Shown here in pieces: positions 60,001 to 64,000 of a stretch of DNA of 64,000 nt. The notes under the pieces are model-generated. The model was not told the origin of the DNA and did not search any database. It saw only the letters and a list, made by a program, of their open reading frames with translations. The translations under genes and the position numbers were made by a program. Numbering within the stretch: the first letter of the stretch is position 1; each line of letters begins with the position of its first letter. The DNA is taken from the NCBI RefSeq assembly GCF_026151205.1, contig NC_087076.1:9152902-9216901 (forward strand), given 5' to 3'. The stretch comes from Bolinopsis microptera. Taxonomy: Eukaryota > Ctenophora > Tentaculata > Lobata > Bolinopsidae.

Positions 60001-61614
60001 TTGAGGGATTCCCACTTTCCTCTTCGGAATAGATCTAGTCTTGTACTTCAAGCAAAAATCACATGTTTGATCAATCTTCTCAAGCTCCTCTATGATCTTA
60101 TTACCATCTTTCAACTTTGCGTTTTTGATGACTTTACCTATCTTCGCAGCTGATGCGTGAGCGTAGTAACGGTGATAAAAGTCAGCAGTTTTTCCACAGT
60201 CTTGCTCTTCAGACACTTGATAAGTTACTCCACTTTCTTGCCCATCTCCACAACGTGCAATCGGCACAGCTACATGACCCGATTTTGTACTCCGCAACTT
60301 CTCCAGTGTTTTGCTGTCTTTTATTTTTAGGGTCATATTTTCCATGTCTAGTACCATACCCATTTTCGTCATGGTTTGCTTCGCTAGCAAAAGAGGAATA
60401 TCGTTCGTCACCACGTATGTTTTCAAAAACATATCTTTGTTGCAAAGGTTAATAGGTATAGTTTTCAAAGCAATCGACTTCACTGGCTTACCATCTCCAA
60501 ATCGAAATGTCCTTTCAGTAGTCTCAGTCTGTATCAGTTTCCTCTCTTCTGTAGTCAAAGAGCTTTCATACACCGTAAACCACTCCTTTCCACAGATGGT
60601 TGCACATGCCCCTGTATCTATCAACGCTTTGTTCGTACATTCACCTGTTAAGTAAATTATCTCTTCTTCGCAATCTGGAAGTGAAAAATCTGATTCAAAC
60701 AAAGCGTAGACCTTTCTGCGAGACTCATCATCTTGTTTTTGATGAGATTTAGCGAATGTGTTAAAAGAACACTCAGCGACAACATGACCTGGTTGATGGC
60801 ATATAAAACAACTGATCCTTTGGTTACTGCTCCCCCTCATGTAAGACTTTTGTCCTCGTTTCTGTGCATATGGGTTGAATCTAGACTGCCCTCTATTCTG
60901 ACCGTAAGGGTTATATCTGTTTTCCCCTCTCATAGGTTGACCAGTGAAGTTTCTTTGATGATCCCCATTTCTGGTCCAGTGCACGTCAGACCCCATTTGC
61001 TGATCCTCAGTTAGAAAGACGGGTTCCTGCTTTACCACCTCCATTGGAGTACTTTTGAAAGGCAGACTGGATTGATTCTCATTCCTTGTAAATCCATCTC
61101 CGAATGTCCTTTTTAACTGTTCTTGCATCAAGTTATAAGATAATGTACTAGTGCAAGTTGCTCTAACTAATCTGGCCTGTTCATCGTTTAGGCTAGCCTG
61201 ATTTAACAGTCTATATGCTAATATCATATCGTCATAGAGCTCTTTGCTTTCTCTCAGCTGTTTAAGGATCTGATACCTCCGCTGGAATTCCAAGATGTAG
61301 TTGTCGATATCTTCTCCATCTCCTCTTCTATATCTCTCAAAGTCGTCTATTGCCTTAAATAAAGACTGAGTACCGTCCTTCTTGTACAGTTTGTCCAGTT
61401 CAGCAATGAGTTTATCAACTCCATCTTCAGCTCCTAGAACCTTTATTGGTATATTTATAGAAACCTCCTGTGGTTTCCCATTCATGTTCATGATAAGTTT
61501 ACTTGCTTGCTGTTTCACTGATGCTCCGGTTCCAAGCTGCCATATAAGCACTTTTTTCTTCCACGTGCTGTAGTCAGCGCTATCGTCTAACACAGGTATC
61601 TCACGAACACTCAT
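57049..61614 (-). CDS. Copia Gag-Pol polyprotein
   Basis: 1521 codons from the Met at 61614 (MSVREIPVLDDSADYSTW); the frame extends 25 codons further upstream, but this Met opens the Gag domain. Order: Gag about 1-265; zinc knuckle C268-x2-C-x4-H-x4-C281; protease with DTG at 332-334; integrase with an HHCC-type start near 480-520 and catalytic D548, D603 and E639 (D35E spacing, motifs SDNGGEF and NGIVERHNG); a long acidic Thr/Ser-rich linker about 840-940; reverse transcriptase with TLDVTSAFLQAKG near 1115 and the active-site pair in MVTHVDD (D1202, D1203); RNase H about 1330-1510 with CFTDASLGN, FAAETLSC and LADCLTKKG. All catalytic residues are present and there is no stop or shift, so the element may be active. 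It makes the proteins for reverse transcription and integration of its own RNA. Confidence 0.95.
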   Translation of the reverse strand: MSVREIPVLDDSADYSTWKKKVLIWQLGTGASVKQQASKLIMNMNGKPQEVSINIPIKVLGAEDGVDKLIAELDKLYKKDGTQSLFKAIDDFERYRRGDGEDIDNYILEFQRRYQILKQLRESKELYDDMILAYRLLNQASLNDEQARLVRATCTSTLSYNLMQEQLKRTFGDGFTRNENQSSLPFKSTPMEVVKQEPVFLTEDQQMGSDVHWTRNGDHQRNFTGQPMRGENRYNPYGQNRGQSRFNPYAQKRGQKSYMRGSSNQRISCFICHQPGHVVAECSFNTFAKSHQKQDDESRRKVYALFESDFSLPDCEEEIIYLTGECTNKALIDTGACATICGKEWFTVYESSLTTEERKLIQTETTERTFRFGDGKPVKSIALKTIPINLCNKDMFLKTYVVTNDIPLLLAKQTMTKMGMVLDMENMTLKIKDSKTLEKLRSTKSGHVAVPIARCGDGQESGVTYQVSEEQDCGKTADFYHRYYAHASAAKIGKVIKNAKLKDGNKIIEELEKIDQTCDFCLKYKTRSIPKRKVGIPQASIFNEVVAMDLKIINDEVTLLHMVDTVTRYSVAARVISKEAQEILDKVFKHWISIFGPPSTFISDNGGEFVNDCFNQACSVLNIKIQTSPAYSPWCNGIVERHNGILGCMIKSLLEEMRCDPEIAIAWSVSAKNSLSNTYGFSPHQLVFGTNPRVPGIMEENMTPGTLNHEGVLKIVSDHLNALSLARLKFVELEANDKLKRALQQRIFPQANYRYCSGDLVYFKRSKKFWYGPATVIGQVANQVLIKHGGHIVRVHPCKVVLKSRAKEQIEGSGATLQGQGNVGKPIIISESVYRAAVEEVRPGENTTQSIEFDDIEDEDEEAPVTTVQTLVEDRAQSIESHDTVNVDDTANVDVSSITDVSAETTETETSTEVDEANTETDNSIWNSISGDSTKIRLIRGDVIRFRSEDEEPWKYGMIEKRADKTSECSRNSFQIEQDLVEEPIIVDLEKHHVEKQEGNQRNTTVLLTQEDAEPYIFAIGIQDSKKIDVAKEQELKRLSEFGVYQETKDTGQSHVSSRWVVTTKGENDEQVKARLVARGFEENCVMRKDSPTVTKVVIRLLFSLAASYNWTVDTLDVTSAFLQAKGTMRDVFVKPPRDIRKRGVIWKLLKPLYGLGDSARRWYVTIKEHLTETSSCEISKLDKSLFRYYENNRLQGVMVTHVDDILHCGTTRFKNTVIKSIYSTFKISRSYTGVFTYLGWKVVQNEKDIYVDQRDYALAIRPVDIASSRCTEAESDLTEEELVEYQKLLGKLLWLSSQTRPDLSFDTLEHSTYSTKKVKHLKSLNKVTKKLADGPKRVVYRKLDIEKGNLHLLCFTDASLGNISETKHSASGYIIFLTDGNVANLIAWSSNKVKRVVHSIFAAETLSCTSGTAAAIYIRQVLSEMLFRDPHNEVIPIVVLIDSKQLYDNVHSSSLCQDKRLVLDIAVLQENLHKGVIGEFRWVPTPKMLADCLTKKGVSSGDLAKILETGYFHLDEYLKR

Positions 61615-61759
61615 GATTACCGTTTGACTAAAAAAAAACTCCCAAAGTGTTTCTAAAAAAACTCCAAAATGTCTCTCAATGTCTCTCAAAAGAAAAGAAA
61701 AGTTCCACAGTTGTTAGGTCGTTGGGTAGATCGTCCTGCTTCCTGCTATCACTGTTAGA
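61615..61759 (-). other. Copia leader between 5' LTR and gag
   Basis: 145 bp. The primer-binding site should lie at its LTR end (sense TCTAACAGTGATAGCAGG), but I cannot match it to a specific tRNA. Confidence 0.55.
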
Positions 61760-62053
61760 TGACTCTAAGTTGACCAATTAAAACCAGTAATTGTCGTATG
61801 TACAAAACCTGTAAAACACAATACTTTATTACATAATAGAATAACTTTACAACCAAATTAAACCAATTCCAAATATATACCTAATAACTAAACATTGTAA
61901 ATACTTACCGATTGGACGGTAGTGTGCTGCCAATGTTCCACTCCTCCCCAGTCCAATCGGTTATCCTTCTTTGGTAGTCATTGCTAGAAAGGGTAAACAC
62001 GGTTAGAAGTATTCTGTCACGAAAGAGAGAGAAAGGTGTGAACAGTAATAACA
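61760..62053 (-). repeat. Copia 5' LTR
   Basis: 294 bp, identical by eye to the 3' LTR. The promoter and polyadenylation signals should lie here, but no single motif stands out. Confidence 0.95.
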
Positions 62054-64000
62054 CGAGGGCGCTCACTCTACCTCCCCGGATTAGCAAGGAGGCTACGTCC
62101 GCCTTGTGGCTAACGTCTGATGGAGCTCCTTTGGACTGCAGGCTTTGTACCGTCTGCTCTGCTTGGCATGGGGTTCGCAGAGCCCGGTACGTCCAAAAGA
62201 CATAACATTGTTATGACCCGGTGGATCGGCGATGACCCTAAGGTTATCTGCCATAATGATCCGTCATCGAGAGACTCCATAGAACCCGTAAGGAGTCAGG
62301 TGTCGAAACACCCTCCCGGAAAAGGTAGTGCGTTACTTCGAGGAACTACCACCGCATTATGCTAGCGGGCCTCCGGCCTGCCCTGGTGATCCTCGAGGTT
62401 GTGTCATGCTTTTAGTATTTAGGAGGATCGAGTTGAGATGATATTAAACTCGAACCCTGGTGTGTTGTTCCTTTGGTTTATCTTTGGTTTCACGTATTTA
62501 TCTTTTGACATCCCTTTGTTTCAGATTGTTTTGTTATGCTGCGCGCGGCTGTCACGCGCTCTCGTGGAGTGCTGATTTTGGTCCTTTGTATAAAAGTTTG
62601 CCTTGGCGCTTTCCAGACTCTTCCTGTTGTAGAGCGCTCACTTTGGAGTTTTAGTGATATTCCGTGGTTGTACATGGTTTTGCGGCTGGTTCAATAATGT
62701 CATTTTTCCATGACTGGATGGGTTATTTTGTCCACTTTCCGTGGCGGAATAGAGAGTGCCAGTCTCTGTGTTTGAACTGCTGATGTGATTGAGTGAGTGA
62801 GATGCTGCATTGCTACTGGCTGACTCGCCAGCAGCAATGCAAGTCCAAGAAGAAAGAAGGAGAGACACTGTCCGTTCTCTGGGTAAGCCACCACCGACAG
62901 TGCTCCCACTTCTGTGGGGCTGAGGGTGTTGGCTCCAAGAACCAGCCGTGAGCGAACAGCGCCTGACTCCCTCTATGGTTAACTTGAGAATAATAGGACT
63001 ATGTCATTCTCCAGGCCAATCCGTTCAGTAACCAGCTGACCCAGCACCACCTCTGATGGAAGATGTGGTTCGGATTGGACTTCGCTAGGATTTGTCAGTT
63101 TTTCTGTAGACACTAATGCTCCCTCGAGGAAAGACATGAGCCCCGGCGAAATTGACCAAAAACGCGACAAGGATTCTCACCCTGGATAGTGTTGGTCTGT
63201 TTCAGGATGTGTTAGTTCCCAGAGAAGCCGCCATCTCCTCTACTGCTTTAGCCCAGCGGCAGCATGAGCATGAGCCCTGGTTTCCTGCCACATTTGTACC
63301 TCCGAAAGTACAGAAAGGTGGTAGATTTCGGGGTCCAGGATCCTCCCTCTTTATTCTTTAAGGTGTTATCAGTTCTCTGAGATGTTTGCAGAGTCTTTGT
63401 TTTATAGTCTTTCTAGTTGGCTAAGTCCTGGAAAGATTCATTTTGTTCTCAAAGAAATTCTACCCTCCTAATGAATGCTTTTTGGGTGCTGCTTTTTGTT
63501 GATATCAGAATATATATATATCACTCCGCTATATCTGTATGCTTATAAACAGCAAAGACTGGGGACCCAGGTTTTATTGAATATAATAAAATAAGTCATC
63601 ACGGATCAGGAAATTGAGTGGCCATCCACAAAAGAAAAACGGCTGCATTTCTTGTTACTGATTGTCCAGGGCTCATAATTGATAGCTTTCTATACAGTAG
63701 CATCAGAGTTTTCATATCTGCTGTCTTTGACTCTAAGAAGCGTGCTCGAGTGTTTGCATTTGTGACTTCCGCATCTTTCTTGAGTTTTTTGCCATTGTCA
63801 ATGAGGGATCCTGAGTCTGGCCTCCAATGATGAGAGAGTTCGATTTTCACCATTTCTCTTTCTAATTTGATGACTCAACGGCTTCTACCATGGCATTCAA
63901 ACTGAGAGGGAGTGTTTCAATGTTACAGAGACTCTACTTATTTTGTCCTATTGAATTTAAGTTAATTTAGTAAATTCAATGTGTAGCTTTTGATAAATCA
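62054..64000. other. Unidentified, more GC-rich segment
   Basis: Composition changes sharply at the Copia edge. Both strands carry only frames of up to 84 codons: on minus, MVKIELSHHWRPDSGS at 63853-63599 and MSRFWSISPGLMSFLE at 63170-62979; on plus, a 69-codon frame at 63152. None matches a family I know. Several short palindromes occur near 62350-62390 (gcgggcctccggcctgccc). It may be part of another retroelement running out of the window. Confidence 0.4.

Larger units (their letters stand above)
54646..62053 (-). mobile_element. Copia-type LTR retrotransposon, full length, young
   Basis: LTRs at 61760-62053 (5' in coding sense) and 54646-54939 (3'), each 294 bp, with no difference seen by eye and TG...CA ends. 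One open Gag-Pol frame lies between. A purine-rich tract (ggaaaaggaaaaccgggg in sense) abuts the 3' LTR. Integrase precedes reverse transcriptase, the Copia order. The outer flanks (ttaaa left, cgagg right) do not match, so no 5-bp target duplication is visible. A 1.15-kb element (55287-56439) is nested in the 3' untranslated part. Confidence 0.94.

Noticed and set aside
58271-61573. Plus-strand frames of 60-149 codons within the Copia
   Set aside because: They are antisense shadows of the intact Gag-Pol frame.
62440-62475. tRNA-like B box (ccagggttcgag on minus)
   Set aside because: The second half of the box does not fit, and no A box or cloverleaf is visible around it.

Overview
The window is animal nuclear DNA: AT-rich, full of transposable elements, with GT-AG introns and interstitial TTAGGG-type repeats. 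The mix of transposon classes (Academ, Helitron, Copia, a non-LTR element with a restriction-like endonuclease, hAT/MULE-size-TSD MITEs, a possible Transib relative) fits an invertebrate metazoan. I cannot name the species from sequence alone. Nothing bacterial or viral-like (operons, CRISPR, rRNA, tRNA) was seen.

Layout. 1-14.3 kb is a mosaic of three repeat blocks in both orientations, here called B (hairpin-rich), A (about 1 kb) and P (a foldback element). It carries two short Helitrons whose insertion sites can be read to the base and a third, older one with two MITEs inside. 15.1-16.2 kb is an element with 37-bp inverted ends. 17.08-21.01 kb is a decayed Academ DNA transposon with about 395-bp inverted repeats and a 3-bp target duplication. 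21.5-24.0 kb is a further B-A-P unit followed by a fourth Helitron. 24.3-26.4 kb is a three-exon gene for a secreted, probably GPI-anchored protein with about 150 Gly-Glu dipeptides; the copy carries one frameshift. 27-29.6 kb holds short dispersed repeats and a broken LINE fragment. 29.65-37.0 kb is a satellite array of about 82-bp units with a 1.39-kb higher-order duplication, interrupted by a 1.36-kb near-perfect palindrome inserted at TTAA.

37.8-47.4 kb is the best host-like gene in the window: at least 17 exons encode an intact MULE-type transposase relative with a DDE triad, a SWIM zinc finger and a C-terminal basic nuclear-targeting motif. Its introns contain microsatellites and MITEs. 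49.7-54.3 kb is a second Academ element, with a 5'-truncated non-LTR retrotransposon inserted in it between 15-bp target duplications. 54.6-62.05 kb is a young Copia retrotransposon (294-bp LTRs with no difference seen, open 1521-codon Gag-Pol on the minus strand). A 1.15-kb element with CACAGTG ends and a 5-bp duplication sits in its 3' part. 62.05-64.0 kb is a more GC-rich sequence I could not identify.

How the parts relate: almost everything is mobile DNA, and the nesting gives relative ages. Helitrons are younger than the B blocks they split, the 110- and 139-bp MITEs younger than their Helitron, the non-LTR fragment younger than its Academ host, the TTAA palindrome younger than the satellite, and the CACAGTG element younger than the Copia. 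Only the MULE-type gene, the Copia polyprotein and, apart from its frameshift, the Gly-Glu gene look capable of making protein.
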